Source of the DNA: Nipponacmea schrenckii
Lineage: Eukaryota > Mollusca > Gastropoda > Lottiidae
Assembly: GCA_030562195.1 (NCBI GenBank)
Contig: CM060202.1
Coordinates: 15,624,001 to 15,688,000 of the forward strand
Direction: 5' to 3'
Length of the DNA stretch: 64,000 bases
The position numbers were made by a program, and so were the translations under genes. The notes beneath the pieces were generated by a model. It made no database searches. It saw nothing but the letters and a program-made list of their open reading frames with translations, and was not told the origin of the DNA. This document shows positions 23,207 to 36,183 of this stretch, in pieces (the first letter of the stretch is position 1; each line of letters begins with the position of its first letter).

Positions 23207-23371
23207 ACAATTTGAAGTTTTTGTTTGAAGTAAAGTTTACGAAATGCTTGGAATCCAAAATTTGATGAATACTTTCCAGTATCCATGCACACAGTCGAAT
23301 GCCTTATGAAACTCCGAACGTAAATATCCAGTATATGAATTAATATCTGCCAACAATTCGGACAGTGGTCA

Positions 23372-23380
23372 CCTTATATA
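23372..23380 (-). promoter_or_regulatory. Candidate TATA box of the receptor gene
   Basis: TATATAAGG on the minus strand lies about 230 bases before the receptor ATG and is embedded in AGTATATAAGGTGACC. A start site about 30 bases downstream would give a leader of roughly 200 bases containing the uORF. AT-rich DNA produces TATA-like words often, and a distal noncoding first exon is equally possible. Confidence 0.33.
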
Positions 23381-23389
23381 CTGACCAGA

Positions 23390-26300
23390 AGTCTAATATT
23401 GGGTGTATATGACAATTGCAGTTTGTAAATAATCAGACAAATGTATGGCGTGAAACAAAAACAGATTCAAAACCATATGAAGTCTAAAACCCCGCCGTTC
23501 ACAAAATCAATAATAATTTGCCGAGGTAGCTAAAGATTTGTCCAAGTAAAGTTTTATCGGTAGGTTCTGTGTAGGTCTTCCTAGGATCAGTTGTTGAGTA
23601 GCTTTTATTACTAAGATATTGTTACTTCACTCAATAAAAATGATCTCCACTCCTAATTACATCTCTTGGACTAACTTATGTAATTTGTAATAAAGACGAA
23701 ATGAGTGGTTTATTTGTAGAGATTCCAATCTCATAAAAAACAATTTCTTTCTTAAGGTTATGAAATAAATCAATGTGATTATTGTTTAAGATTGTTAAGA
23801 AATGAGAAACTCCTTTTATGGGTAAAAATTAAATTATATGTTTTAAATCTAAGATAGTGTCACTTCTCCACCGACCTTAACGTAATAATCCTTAGATATT
23901 TGTTAATAATAGCTTGGAACTTGGAATACTGTATGTTTCACATTAAATGTAACCTTTTTATAAACTATATCTTCTTTGTATAAAAGCGGCGAATGCATTA
24001 AAATTATTTTCGAAATGTCTTCAAACTAACTTATTTTTCCAAAAGAAAACAGAATGTGTATACAATGCCTATCAACGTGTAATTTTCGCGTGCACAAATT
24101 TAATTAGATTTAATCTAAAATCCTTTTAAAGCACCATTCTATTCTAGCTCAAAGAAATAGACTCAAAGTTTTGTATCCCTCGGTAAAGAATAAATATGTA
24201 TTTTCCAATAACTCAAAGTGGAAAAACAGCAGGGTTGAATAAACAAATGAGAAAAAGAGGAAAGCGAGACTGATGATACGTTAATTGAAAACTAGTTTTT
24301 ATCCAAGGCTCTAAATATTCTCTGATCAATGATTGCCACTGACTTCAACGCGTTTAGCGAACAGAAATCACTTTAACTGTTTTAAGATTGGTAAACGTCT
24401 CTCACTTGGAATCATAATGTAGTAAATCACTGTCACTATTCATACTACACATTTATGATGTTTGACTTTGTTTGATGTGAAGCACTTAAAGAAATTGTTT
24501 CAGTCGGAGCTGGAGAACATCGAATTTCTTTCACATGGTTAACATATTAATTATTTTGATATTTGTCGGAAACTTTTTAAACGGAATTCCCTTCATTTCT
24601 CCAAGGTCAAAATAGCTAAATCTACTTTACTTTGATTTCTTAAAAAAGTGGTTAAAGAAAGATTTTTCGGTCAACTTTACCGTAAGGTGTCAAAACAAAG
24701 TGTCGTTTACATTTCGCATGTTACGGACAGATACTTCCATGTTCAGGGCCACGTTTATTCACTGTCTATTTAACATTGAAAAGGAAATTATTCCAAGAAC
24801 TGAATTTCCGATTAGAGAAACAGAATGGTATGTATCTGGGAAAGTAAAATTACAAGATTCTCTTCACCATTGCTGATATCATATAATTAACGTGTCAACA
24901 ACAGACAGTGGTCTTCTGACGTGACTTGTCGTCGTCTTCCGTACTTGCTTAATCGCTGCACGTGCCAGACAGACGACTGAATTCGATCCAGTCAGCGTAA
25001 GTAGCTGTGTGAAGAACTGCTCAAGTGATGTTGAGGTAGTCACAGATTTATACTAGCATTCTTCAAATGACGTGATGAAAGTCTGACCAGAGGTGAATTG
25101 AGAAAAGTTTGTTTTCTTGTCAGGTTGCTTTATTGGCCATTACCAGACATGACACTGCGATTTGCTGGATTTAAAGAGATACAGTCAAAATCCTGTTTAG
25201 CACTCTAACAATGCATCTTAATGATGGTATATTTAACTTCTATTAAAACATGTAGTAGTTATATTCTTATTGCATACTGACTGCACAGCCACTTTGACAC
25301 CATTTAGCAGTGTCCATACAGAATCTAATTGTGTAGTCTTGTTTAACCAAAATAGCTTCAAGCACTGTCTAATCCACTGGCTTGTTGTAGCTATAAACAT
25401 TTATTATCAACAATTAACCTGAAAATAAAAGAAAAAAACATTTATTAGTCTTTTGTAACGAAAAAGAAATCTCAATAGTAATAAATCATGGCCATTTATT
25501 ATTTCAAAATCTTTTTTATATCCTTACAATCTGTTCCTGTAAGAAATCAAATCGTATTTATGGCTTCATTCCCTAGACGCGCTGCATTTTATTGAATAAC
25601 CTTGGTAATGTATGATATTATTGGTTTGTATGGACTGGATTCTTATTGTATAGATGATTAATTTCTTTATTTTAATCTTTCGTTTGTTAAAGTAAGATTG
25701 TTTTCGGATAGTAGATCTATCAATAGATTAAACTGGCCTGGAACCGATTTGAATTAGTAATATATTTCAAAATATTTACGTATTTACCAATATTATATTA
25801 TCAGAGATTACACTGATTTACGATCTGATATTATGTGTTATGTAAAAAACGTTTTGCCTAGACATTTGTATTAACGGTACAACATTAGAGTAGTCTGGTA
25901 GCTGTTTAAAGACAAGATTTATTGTACAGTTTAGAAATTCGCAGCACGTAATGTTGGTGATTCTAATTCTACCCCCTTTGTCTTAATTGACTTGATTTAT
26001 ATTTTTTTTGTCGGAAGGAAATATAATCGGGTGAAAAAATCCAAGGAACATATTACCATAGAGGTATCGTAAGAGGATTTCAGATCTTAATACCTTGTCC
26101 AATGCAATGAGACAACCGTAATTCTTACACTTCATAAATCTTACCAACTGCCATGGTAATTTCTGTCTGTGGCTAACATTATACACATTGCTAAGATATT
26201 TCTTCTATACAATTAGATAATATTCAAACTTAGGTTTCACTATATTATATTGAAAAAAAAAAAATTTCGCATAAGTCAATAGAATAACTACGCAAACATT

Positions 26301-27540
26301 ATCCAATACAATTTATGTACTTTTTCGTGGTTTGAGAATATAAGAACAATTTACACTAAAAGCACTGTGAGAACCTTGGCGTACCTATTAAAATACATGA
26401 CAGAGATATTTTTTTGTTGAATTTGACATGCAACATCATTTTTTAAAAGACAAAAAACATTATATAAAAAGTATTGAAGATTTCTGCATATATTGATAAG
26501 AACATGGCCAATGAACCATCATCCCCCTTTATTCTCAAATGCATATTTTTAGTTCGACACCAGACAGCTCCTGCGAAAACTTTTAGATGTGGATGAATAT
26601 TATTGAAGTTAGTATGTAAGTATATTGGTTAAGTGAGGCTTAGTCTACAATACTGCGTCCTCAAGTGATCTTAGTATATTGGACTAAGAAAATTAGTGTC
26701 GAGGAAATAGGAATCTTACAGAAAGGAAATTTGATGTACAAAGAGGCTACTGACCACGATATGTGTGACGTCAATTTGCAATCAAAACTTTATCTGTAGA
26801 GTACTATGAAATTGGGTGGATTGTTCAATAGTTTTCTGTATCAGAGTCAATGATTGGATTCGTCAACAAAAGTGATTCATCAAGTTTTTTCCATTGAAAG
26901 GCTAATGAAAGAGAGATAAAGGACCTAATATTATAAAATGTCAAACCTGTGTGTCATTCAACACTTTTCTAGTAGGTAAATTGGCATCCTACAAGCACTA
27001 GTGGAACGTTATCAAACATTGCTAAATATTATACTATTTAGTTTGTTCGTGTGTCACTTTTTAATTGACGATTTAATACGTCTATATCCAATAAAATCTG
27101 GCATTGTGATATCTTCTTTAAATAAGGTTGCAAGTTAAACTACTGAATTCCACAATATAGTGACAAAGTGGCCTTTTTAGTGGATAACTACCTTTGTGAA
27201 ATACATTAACATGTACAATTTGTATTTCATTTTTCTTAAATCTATTTCCTACATGGGATGCGGAATGAATCATCTTTGTCGAAACTAAAGTGAATTACCT
27301 TTATTTCTCTACTATAATCTTGAGAGCAATAAGAGTTAAAACGGGAAGTATGGTGACTGGTGGTCCAGCGTTATCTATACAGTACACAATTGTCAACACG
27401 ACTCGTGTCCGAACCGTACCTCGTGTTTCGCTTCTAATGCGATCTAAAATTCCACATCGGACAGGGAAAACAATCCAAAAACTTCATGTTGCTCTCAACG
27501 ATGAAACAATTCTGCCTTATTTTCATATCTATACATATAT
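23390..27540. other. Receptor upstream region, no second gene seen
   Basis: AT-rich sequence apart from a somewhat less AT-rich segment at about 24890-25060. No coding exon is recognisable. Confidence 0.55.
24890..25060. promoter_or_regulatory. Possible distal promoter or noncoding exon (CpG-richer segment)
   Basis: This segment has more C+G and CpG than its surroundings. It contains a CRE-like half site (CTGACGTGAC) and a GCACGTGC E-box, and on the plus strand a good donor word, CAGC|GTAAGT. It lies about 1.8 kb upstream of the receptor ATG. It could be a distal promoter of the receptor or a noncoding exon of a plus-strand transcript. Nothing in the sequence decides between these. Confidence 0.25.
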
Positions 27541-27652
27541 ATTACCGGATGCCTTGTATTTGTTCCTTTGCTCCTCTAGTGTTATTGTATCGTTTTGAAT
27601 ACGTTTGAAATTTCTAGACAGAAAAATTTATTTAAAAGGTGAATGAAAATGT
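27541..27652 (-). repeat. Flanking repeat segment shared with 40723-40832
   Basis: About 110 bases here are the reverse complement of 40723-40832 (shared words include TTACCGGATGCC and AAATTTCTAGACAGAAAAA). The segment lies just outside the TIR of element copy 1, and the matching segment lies just outside copy 3. Copy 2 lacks it. Confidence 0.88.
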
Positions 27653-27710
27653 ATCCTTTTTCTTTGCGAAAATTAAAGCCTGCGAAATTGTTTAAATTTC
27701 ATTAAAGAAG

Positions 27711-28367
27711 GGTTCCCTTATTTTCATATATATACATATATATACCATAACTGGACCGGTAATACTTATATCAATAGAAAGTAGAGGTGTTCTAATGACT
27801 GGGCAAAATACCAGATGGATCCACAAGTCCTTAATTAACTTGTAATTAGGCTATTTATGACGGGATTTTCCTCGGTAGGGTACTACCATAGGTATGTACG
27901 TCAAGTCTCAAATGTCGTTGGTCTTTTTCTTGATCATCCAATCTGTTAATTCGGTACATAACCGGACGCTGCGGTTGTTAAGTATGCACGCATGCGTACT
28001 TGCCCACATTCCTTAATATTTTCCAACAATGGCATTTTCGTATTCCATTTATTATTTCTAGCGAAAGGCAATAAAAGGTTTAAATATCACTTTGTAAAAA
28101 TATTATGAATTAATTTAAATACGTTTTAACTCACTAATAATAAAATACAAAATCAATTCTTATACACCTTCATTCATATGACGTCATTTGGTCACGTGAA
28201 CAAACATGGAGTCTAAATTCAGCGTTTCAAAGCAGATCAGAGTCAAATGGATTCCACAAGCATTTCTACGTCCACATAGGTCTTTTGACCTTGAGAATAC
28301 ATGGATTATTCATTAGAAACCCCAATTAATCAATTAGTAAGCTTACTTTTTCTCTAATGAGGGAACC
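27711..28367 (-). mobile_element. TIR element copy 1 (~657 bp, MITE-like)
   Basis: The element begins GGTTCCCTTATTTTC and ends CTAATGAGGGAACC, so its ends are inverted repeats of about 14 bases. It matches copies 2 and 3 along its whole length in reverse orientation. It has no transposase frame and is best read as a non-autonomous DNA transposon. Outside the GGTTCCC ends, TTAAAG-type words continue on both sides, so the true terminus may lie a few bases further out. Inside are TGACGTCA (28179-28186) and CACGTG (28193-28198). Confidence 0.88.
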
Positions 28368-29246
28368 TAACTTTAAATCAACCCCTAACGTATTACGAAA
28401 ATATCTATCGAAAGTTATAATTTGCCAATTTAGATATGTGACCCAACAATTCTTCAACACAATATAATGTGTATTAGTTTGATACACATAATCTCCATAT
28501 TTTATGGTTTTATTTCTATTATTTTGTAGTCTTGCATTAAGTATAAAAGAAATTGTATCGCCTTGATATCAATTGAAGTTTAATGTTTTCCTGAAGTATT
28601 TTATCTCAGCCACCATAAATTTACTACGACAAGCTGCATTGTTTCGAAAAAACCTCTGAACCGTGCGGGTTTTGCAATTATCGTTATACATGAATATCTT
28701 TTCAGACTTCCTATAAACTAAGCATTATAAAGGTATGGTATAGAAAACCATATCAAGCGTGTACTCATTTAATAAGGATAGTATCGACCACAAACGAAGC
28801 CCAAATCATACATTGACAGGTTTTAATGGTTTTATTTGTTGGTTACGATAAAACCATCAGTAGACTTCGAGTCAAGCGTAAGAGTAAAGCCTAAATTATC
28901 TCCAATTGATAGGCCTATTGAATCAGTGGAGACAGTAGTTTTGTAAGCAGTTCTTGGTTTTCAAGCAATTTACAATTATAATGAGATATCACTATTCAAT
29001 CTATTATATTCTAGAAGATACAAACCCCTATCAGTCGCCATCTACAGACCTGAAGGCGTAATTATTAAATTGCATGTCCTTATGCTAAAACTACGGATAT
29101 CACAGGATAACATCTGGTTCCTACAAATAATAAAGGTGGGTACGGGATAAATATGGAGTTCCACTCAAAAAAAATTCCATTTATCTCCAAAGGAACGAAA
29201 CGACAAATTACCTAATTCAAATAGTAATAGAAACAGGAAAAAAGTT
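28368..29246. other. Spacer between inverted TIR elements
   Basis: About 880 bases lie between two oppositely oriented element copies. No gene or further repeat was recognised. Confidence 0.6.
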
Positions 29247-29886
29247 GGTTTCCCTCATTATTTAGATCCAAATTAAGCTTACTAATTGATTAAGTGGGGT
29301 TCCTAATGAATAATCCATGTATTCTCAAATTCAAAAGACCTATGTGGACGTAGAAATGATAGTGGAATCCATTTGACTCTGATCTGCTTTGAAACGCTAA
29401 ATTTAGACTCCATGTTTGTTCACGTGACCAAATGACGTCATATGAATGAAGGCGTATAAGAACTGATTTTGTATTTCATTATTAGTGAGTTAAAAATTAT
29501 TTAAATTCATTCATAATGTTTTAAAAACGTGATATTTAAACGTTTCATTGCCTTTTGCTAGAGATAATAAATGGAATACCAAAACGCCATTGTTGTTATG
29601 CATGCGTGCATACTTAACAACCACAGCGTCCGGTTATGTACCGAATTAACAGACTGGATGATCAAGAAAAAGATCAACGACATTTGAAGGACATTTGAGA
29701 TTTGACGTACATACCTATGGTAGTACCCTCCCGAGGGAAATCCCGTCATAAATAGCCTAATTACGAGTTAATTAAGGACTTGTGGGACCATCTGCTATTT
29801 TTCCCAGACATTAGAACACCTCTACTTTCTATTGATATAAGTATTACCGGTCCAATTATGTTATATATATGAAAATAAGGGGAACC
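29247..29886 (+). mobile_element. TIR element copy 2 (~640 bp, MITE-like)
   Basis: It begins GGTTTCCCTCATTATT and ends AATAAGGGGAACC. The sequence is collinear with copy 3 and inverted relative to copy 1. It lacks a piece of about 25 bases near 29599 that copies 1 and 3 keep (the GGAATGTGGGCAAGTACG part). CACGTG is at 29421-29426 and TGACGTCA at 29433-29440. Short frames on the minus strand inside it are not real genes. Confidence 0.88.
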
Positions 29887-30170
29887 AACTTTAACATCCT
29901 AATAGTAATGACAAATGGTAAGGACATTATCTAGTTCTGACCACCTAAACATTTAATTGAGTAATAAATTGAGTAAACTTGTATCCTACGAGAGAGACTG
30001 GACAAATTGCGAAGTTAACAATAAAATGGGCGTGTTTGCCATGTTTTTCGTCCTACCTTATTTGGAATGATTGACAGTTGTCGATCACGCTTTGGGGTCA
30101 TGTGACATGAATTTTGTAAATAAAGTCTCGATTATCGCGGATTCAATTCCACACACACGCCGTTGGAATC

Positions 30171-30482
30171 ATGTCCGAATTAGCGGATATTGACGAGGCG
30201 ATTGGACATGTTTTACCGGCTTTTGGTTATAAAGATCCAAAGGAATATCAGAGGTCAATAATCACCGCTTATCTACAGAAGAAAGATGTTTTTTTGTGCG
30301 CGCCGTGTGGTTCGGGAGAGTCGCTGACGTTTGAGGCTGCCTTATTTTTATTCCAATACATGAAAAATCAAACGATCATACCTACCCCAAAAGATAAATT
30401 AAAATCGATATTTTTCTTCATGAATCATGTCTCGACTGGAGCAGGCATGCCGAGACCGTCTGGGGGGGGGGGGGTTGATTGA
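30171..30482 (+). pseudogene. Truncated RecQ-like helicase N-terminus
   Basis: The frame starts MSELADIDEAIGHVL and contains FGYKDPKEYQRSII, which resembles the RecQ motif 0. Then comes KKDVFLCAPCGSGESLTFE in the place of motif I (Walker A, usually PTGSGKS). The nucleotide-binding Lys is Glu here and Thr is Cys, so ATP binding is unlikely. After about residue 65 the similarity to helicases stops: there are no DEAH or later motifs, and the frame ends in a 13-G run. RecQ-like genes of this type appear in multiple copies in marine invertebrates, from memory. This looks like a truncated copy that kept its start region. Confidence 0.55.
30462..30474 (+). repeat. Poly-G run (13 G)
   Basis: A homopolymer run inside the end of the helicase-like frame. 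Its length is prone to replication slippage and sequencing error, so the reading frame beyond it is unreliable. Confidence 0.95.
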
Positions 30483-30717
30483 TGTCACGTTGGTTTTTTC
30501 CATTCGGCAATCGGCTGATATTCCGATGAACAAGCTTCGTTAAGTTTTTATAATGATAATGATTTTATCTATGTTCATTCACCTCATCCCATACGTTGTA
30601 TCCGTTCATTAAACTGATGCTGTGCGTCAACAAAATTCTTAGATCGTAAAAATATCACTAAATAACAAGAACTTTAGGTATGTCACCAGCTTGCCATTTT
30701 AGACAACTATTTTGTTT

Positions 30718-30756
30718 ATATCACGTGATGTTAGATATCACGTGATGTACGACGTC
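30718..30756. promoter_or_regulatory. Paired E-box sites plus CRE-like site
   Basis: ATATCACGTGATGT occurs twice, 17 bases apart (30718-30731 and 30735-30748), and is followed by GACGTCAC. CACGTG is the core bound by bHLH-ZIP factors such as USF, MITF/TFEB and MYC. GACGTCA resembles a CREB/ATF site. No gene start that it could serve is evident nearby. Confidence 0.35.
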
Positions 30757-30840
30757 ACACGATCTGCATAATGCGGATTGACCTACAAGAGGAAAAATTA
30801 GCTCTAATGTCCCAGTCTCTAGAAATAAGTTTTTTTTAGT

Positions 30841-30843
<3 letters not shown>

Positions 30844-30873
<30 letters not shown>
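30844..30873. repeat. Poly-T run (30 T)
   Basis: Thirty consecutive T on the plus strand. It could be the A tail of a minus-strand retroposed sequence, but no LINE, SINE or cDNA body was recognised beside it. Confidence 0.95.
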
Positions 30874-30877
<4 letters not shown>

Positions 30878-30929
30878 AGACTGACCAATTTATGGAGAAG
30901 ACTGGACACCAGTCTAATAAAGGTCAAGA

Positions 30930-33900
30930 AATCATATTTAAAACATAAAGTTTGAATATTTCAGAAACTGTACCCGAGGTAACCTAGGAGCCCTACCAAA
31001 TGTAAAGTGCCCAGGTAACGAAATTTGGTTTTAAAGCAGCGTCTGATTTCACTCTAGATTGAGTTATTGTGTTTACAACATGTTCGTATCATGCTCTTTA
31101 AGATAAAACGTAACGTCTGGATATACCATTACTACTAAATTACGGACTCATTTAGTATAAGCCATGATAACGCTAATCCGACACTCTTACATGTCGGTGA
31201 AACAAACCAGACATGTCGTTCTATTATTGCTCTCAGCACTTTAATTGAAAGAATGTATGTAGGCAGTCTTATTTGGAGAGCCATACAATTTCCCATAAAT
31301 ATCGTAGCAATCCCGGTTTTGGTATTTTGAATTATCAGAATTCACTTTAGCATAATTCCCGTGTAAGACATTTTGCAATAATCACAAACATAAATCGGAT
31401 GAGGTCAGATGATACCATAGCGTTAAGTTTTAATTTAATACATGCGGCATATCGAATGTATTTGTTATTAAATTGTATAACGTGTATCCTTAAGCTTCTC
31501 AAAAAAACATGCATTACTGCTGTATTTGTGGAAATGTTGAAAAGTCGCTTAAGAATACTTTTTCTGTCTCTAAGAATAATACCAAGAAAAACGTGCGTCT
31601 TCAAGTGACACTCAAGGTGGTAGATACTGTTTATACATATCACGGAGTTATTTCAACGGAATAATGTTACAAGATTCTGTTGTTAGTGAAATTGAAAGAA
31701 TATATTTCGAAGGGTAATATTATGTACCATATGTAACCTACGAACCCAGCCATACTTATAAAAAATGGTTAAATCAATTCTTCAGATTATATACAAAGCC
31801 AAAGACAAAGCTGTAAACTCTTATACCAGACAACAAAATTTCGCTTTTATTTGTCTTGTTCTTATTTAGACAAAAATAGTTTATTTTCTCCTCGATCTCG
31901 CTCTCATTTGGGATGATCTTCTATTGAGACGAACGGCTTTAAGGCACCCTATTGACTTACTATTAAGACAAATTATTTTGAAGCCCGCATCTTTGATCTT
32001 GCAGACAACGACATATTTAAATCTCCATTTGATAATGATATTGTTAGTAGCCACTTTTGTCTTCAATAACCTGGATCAGACTGTCTAAACGGAAAACAAA
32101 TATTTTTCACAACCTCGACTAGTGTCCAACAATAAAAATCTTAAATACAAAGGAAAATAAATTGTTGTAATGATTCCGAGACCGGCTTGAAAACGGAAAT
32201 AATTTTCTCTCTTAATATGTTTTATTTGAAGTCCAGCTGAATGGCTTATTCGCCTTGAGACATTTAAAATCATTTCAATTTTAGACGAAATCAAAAAGAT
32301 ACATAAGAATCCAAATGGTAATTTGCATGTTTAAGTTTGAAAAAGAGAAAAGAGTAACCACTGGTTTTTGCTACAGGTCAGAAGACAGATGACCTAATGA
32401 AAACTGCTTAAGGCAGGTGACCACTGGAAAGAATCTGAGGAATCCGGAGAATACAAATCAAATGGCTAAACAAATATAATAGAACCACCTTATGATTGGC
32501 TTAAATCTTTATTATGTCTGAATCGGTCTCTTGACCATTGAATTAAAGCAAACAATTAGGAGAGGTAAATAGTTTGTTTTAGAAATCGCCTTTCCTAATA
32601 GAGAGAGTAGATCCGTCAGATGGTACCACTAACCGCCTTTGAAAATGATTAATGACCACTCTACGAGGCTACTTATGTTCCTTATCTCGCTTATACAGAC
32701 ATCCTAAAGAAAAGGCTATAATAAAGGATAATATCTCATATTTCAATAAGAAAAATCACTTTGTATTGTATAAACGGTCATTAAACAGCGTAACAATTTA
32801 ATGTTATATTTGGTTCATAAAAACCTTAACCTCGTTGTGAAAAATTGCATGACGTTATTTCCCGTGTTCTTAAGATTACAGCGATACAGACATGTTGATT
32901 GTCATTTGAAGCATTTCTTGTATTGTGTAAAAGAAATGTTTGAATAAATATCGATGTAAGAGTTTACACTAATTTAAACACAGTGTTGTATGATATTAAC
33001 TTGTGGGAATTTAGAACCAAGTAAACAATGCTACTATTGTTTATACGATTTTGTGCGCAAAGTCGGACGGATATATTCAGTGCAGTCTTCAAAAGAGCGT
33101 AGGAAATTGTTCAAGCCGATCCATAATTTTCTTCATCACTACTAAATCTGACTCTATGTTAATATTTTGAATTGTTTGCAGATATGACTTCAATGTTTGA
33201 TCTCTTATTGTCTATGATATACTGTCCAGGAAACAAGGAGATACATTTGTATTTAACGTAGAAATTCTATTTATTTGGAATGAAAGGGTTTTTATTGCTT
33301 ATGCACTGCTTGTCCTTTCAATTTCAGAAGTACAATATCCACAAACAGATTTGGAGGATGATGTAACGTCATCGATATTTTTTGTTTGGGAATTATATGA
33401 CGAATGCAGTATTATCTAGGGAAAACCTAAGTGTATTTCTATTTAACCCCGGGCTTAATACTTTAATCTGATTGATAGATTTATTGACATGGTCCCAGTT
33501 TCAATTCAAATTAGATTTCAATTTTTTTATAGAATAATATAAAATGGACGTAAACTACACAGTTAAATAAAGCCATCTATTGGTCGAGAACTTTTATGAT
33601 GAGTACTTTAAAGGGGCCCAGGCTTGATTTGTTTCGGACAATCATCCGACAGCCTCAAACACATGAAATCTTTTGCTTAGATAATCAGAAATAGTCTACA
33701 GAGCTTACCTTTGAAATTTGAGCCTTCAAATCCATGTGTATCCATAATTATCGTGTTTGAAAAATCATAATGTCTTAAGATATTACGAACGTCCCGCCAT
33801 GTTGGAAAACGGTTCGTCTTGATAATCAAAGAGTTATCCTTCCGTCGTGCAATAGCGGTCATCTATATAAATAGACTACAACGCATTTTCAATTGTAGAC

Positions 33901-36170
33901 TTTGTCAACAGGACACACAATTTTCAGACTGACTTGAGACCAGCCGCGTACAGCACGGAAAAAAATGAAAAGTGAAATTTTTTGTTTGAGGTATATTTCA
34001 AGGTATTTTGCGATTTTCTTAGAGCTTGAGTATTTCTGAGGACTGTTTTAATGTAACAAAGGCCCAAAACGACCCCTAAAAATCAAGATTGTGCCCCTTT
34101 GAAAAGCCCAACGATTAATTTCAAATCAGTGAACCTAGATTTCAATGATAACTTATATGACTTAATGAATAAAATATCTAAACTAAAACTTACGCCTTCT
34201 TCAAACTAATAATATATGTGCAAATTGTGTTAAATATGAGTTATAATATGATATCTATGCCATATCATGTCCCCCTTCATGATTCCATAAGCCGTCTACA
34301 TTAGCTTATAAAGTGCAGAAGAGTAGGACATTTCCATTCCACGAGTATATAGTAGTAGCAGTAGTCCCAGTTGTTTCATTTCAATTCCATATTCTCAATA
34401 TGTATACTTCTAAACTCTAGTTAGTTTACAATATTAATTCAACCGTCCTTAATGATCTTATTCACTTTTCTGATACTGAAACTATATAAATAGTAATGAA
34501 ATTCTAGTCACAGTAGCTTCGGTTCGGACAAAGTAACTAATTTCATCAGTGACCTACGATTTCAATGATTTATATGAAAATAGAGAAAAATATCTTCTAA
34601 GATTACAGTTCTCAAGAAAATAGATAAGTTGTCCAATTGTGTGATTAAATATAGCGGATATGGTCGATCAGAGAAGCGTACTGAAGAAACCTATTGTCAA
34701 TTTCACTTCTTTTACAGATATTTCATTGAAGATATACGACTTGCTGAGTATTTTCGGATGCTCGTAACTCAATTGCAAGCTAAGTGATCAGATGACCTTC
34801 TCTTACAACCAACGTTTGGAGAATTCATTCAAATCTTTATGACTTCACCTTAAACGAACGTGAACGCTTATTAGCCACTGATCTTTACTATGATTGCTGA
34901 GGTGCCCCATTTTTAAATATAATATGTTAAAAATGGAATTTGCTCTCAAGTGTTCGAAAATTATTTTTTCACATCGTTACAGACTAGACGTATATGGGAA
35001 TCGTCTCAAGAGAAATCAGAACCAATTTCTATAAAGTGTATTACTTAATTGTTGGTTGGGGATGAACTGTATTGAATATTAATCATATTTCCAGATAGTA
35101 TGCTTATAGACTTATAACTATAGATAATTTAGTCTACCACATCTCCAGGGGGCCAATATATAACAGATAGCACCAATAAAACAGTTACAATCACTGCTAC
35201 CTTACAGATTATTTAATAATGATAAACCATTCCCAAAAGATATCTGGAGTAAGTGCAAATCGAGTTGATCGTTGCGTAAAAGATATTCTGTATCCAAAGG
35301 TCTGAGATTATAATTTTTAAAAGTGACGATATATTATGTATTAATATATATTTTGACGTCGTCAGCTTCATGTTTTTAATAAAATTATATCATAACCAAG
35401 GCGCTTGCAAAATTTGCATAAATGGGTGGTGTGGCCACCAGTGGAGTGGACCAACTTCACAATAACAAGAATTTGTTCATACCTTTCAAAATAACGCTCA
35501 GTTTAAATGCATTTTTTTAACTTCCATTCTTAAATAATAAAATATAATATCATATTTCAAATTCCAACTTCAAAGATCGCATCTAGTACACCATCAGCAG
35601 TACACTAACAAGATTCTTTTAGTTTTTCTATTATAAAAACTAGGCTATATTTGTTTACCAATATCTTTGATCACAAGTTATTGGTAAAGGAAACACGGTC
35701 TTGTCACTGACTAACCAATTCTAATCTATTTTCTCTTTTACTTTATTTATCCAAGACTTTCTTCGATAAGCTACAACTTGTCAGGAAAATACCTCCAACA
35801 TCTGATATTTGTTCTATTAATGGCTTAATAAAGCATCATCAGAGATCAACGATTTAAATTGGGTATATGTGGAATTAATAAAACAGCTTTTGTTTATTAT
35901 ACCCAACAATGTTCTCAACTTACAAATTAACCATACTAAATTGCACTATTTGCAAGGAGACGTTAAGTGTTAATTTGTTCAAACCAATTTTATGGAACAC
36001 TATTTCTAGAACGTATATTTGATGTGAAATCAAAAAAGAAATTTCTTGTTTTTATCAAAAGCTTTTACGTTTTGAAGCGCATGCAGTGACGTTAAATGTT
36101 CAAAACGTGTACAATTGGTAAGCAGCTTGAGAGCATATTGATGACAACTAAATGACCACTACAATAAAAG
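30930..36170. other. Intergenic, no gene seen
   Basis: Short frames only. A pair of short similar words (GATTTCAATGATAACTTATATG near 34140 and a diverged copy near 34557) hints at an old duplication. No exon or element can be supported. Confidence 0.55.
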
Positions 36171-36183
36171 ATGTATGTGAATT

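Noticed and set aside
22687..23228. Plus-strand frames opposite receptor exon 1
   Set aside because: These are antisense shadows of the receptor exon and have no features of their own.
29558..29749. 63-codon minus-strand frame
   Set aside because: It lies inside TIR element copy 2 and is not kept as an open frame across the copies.
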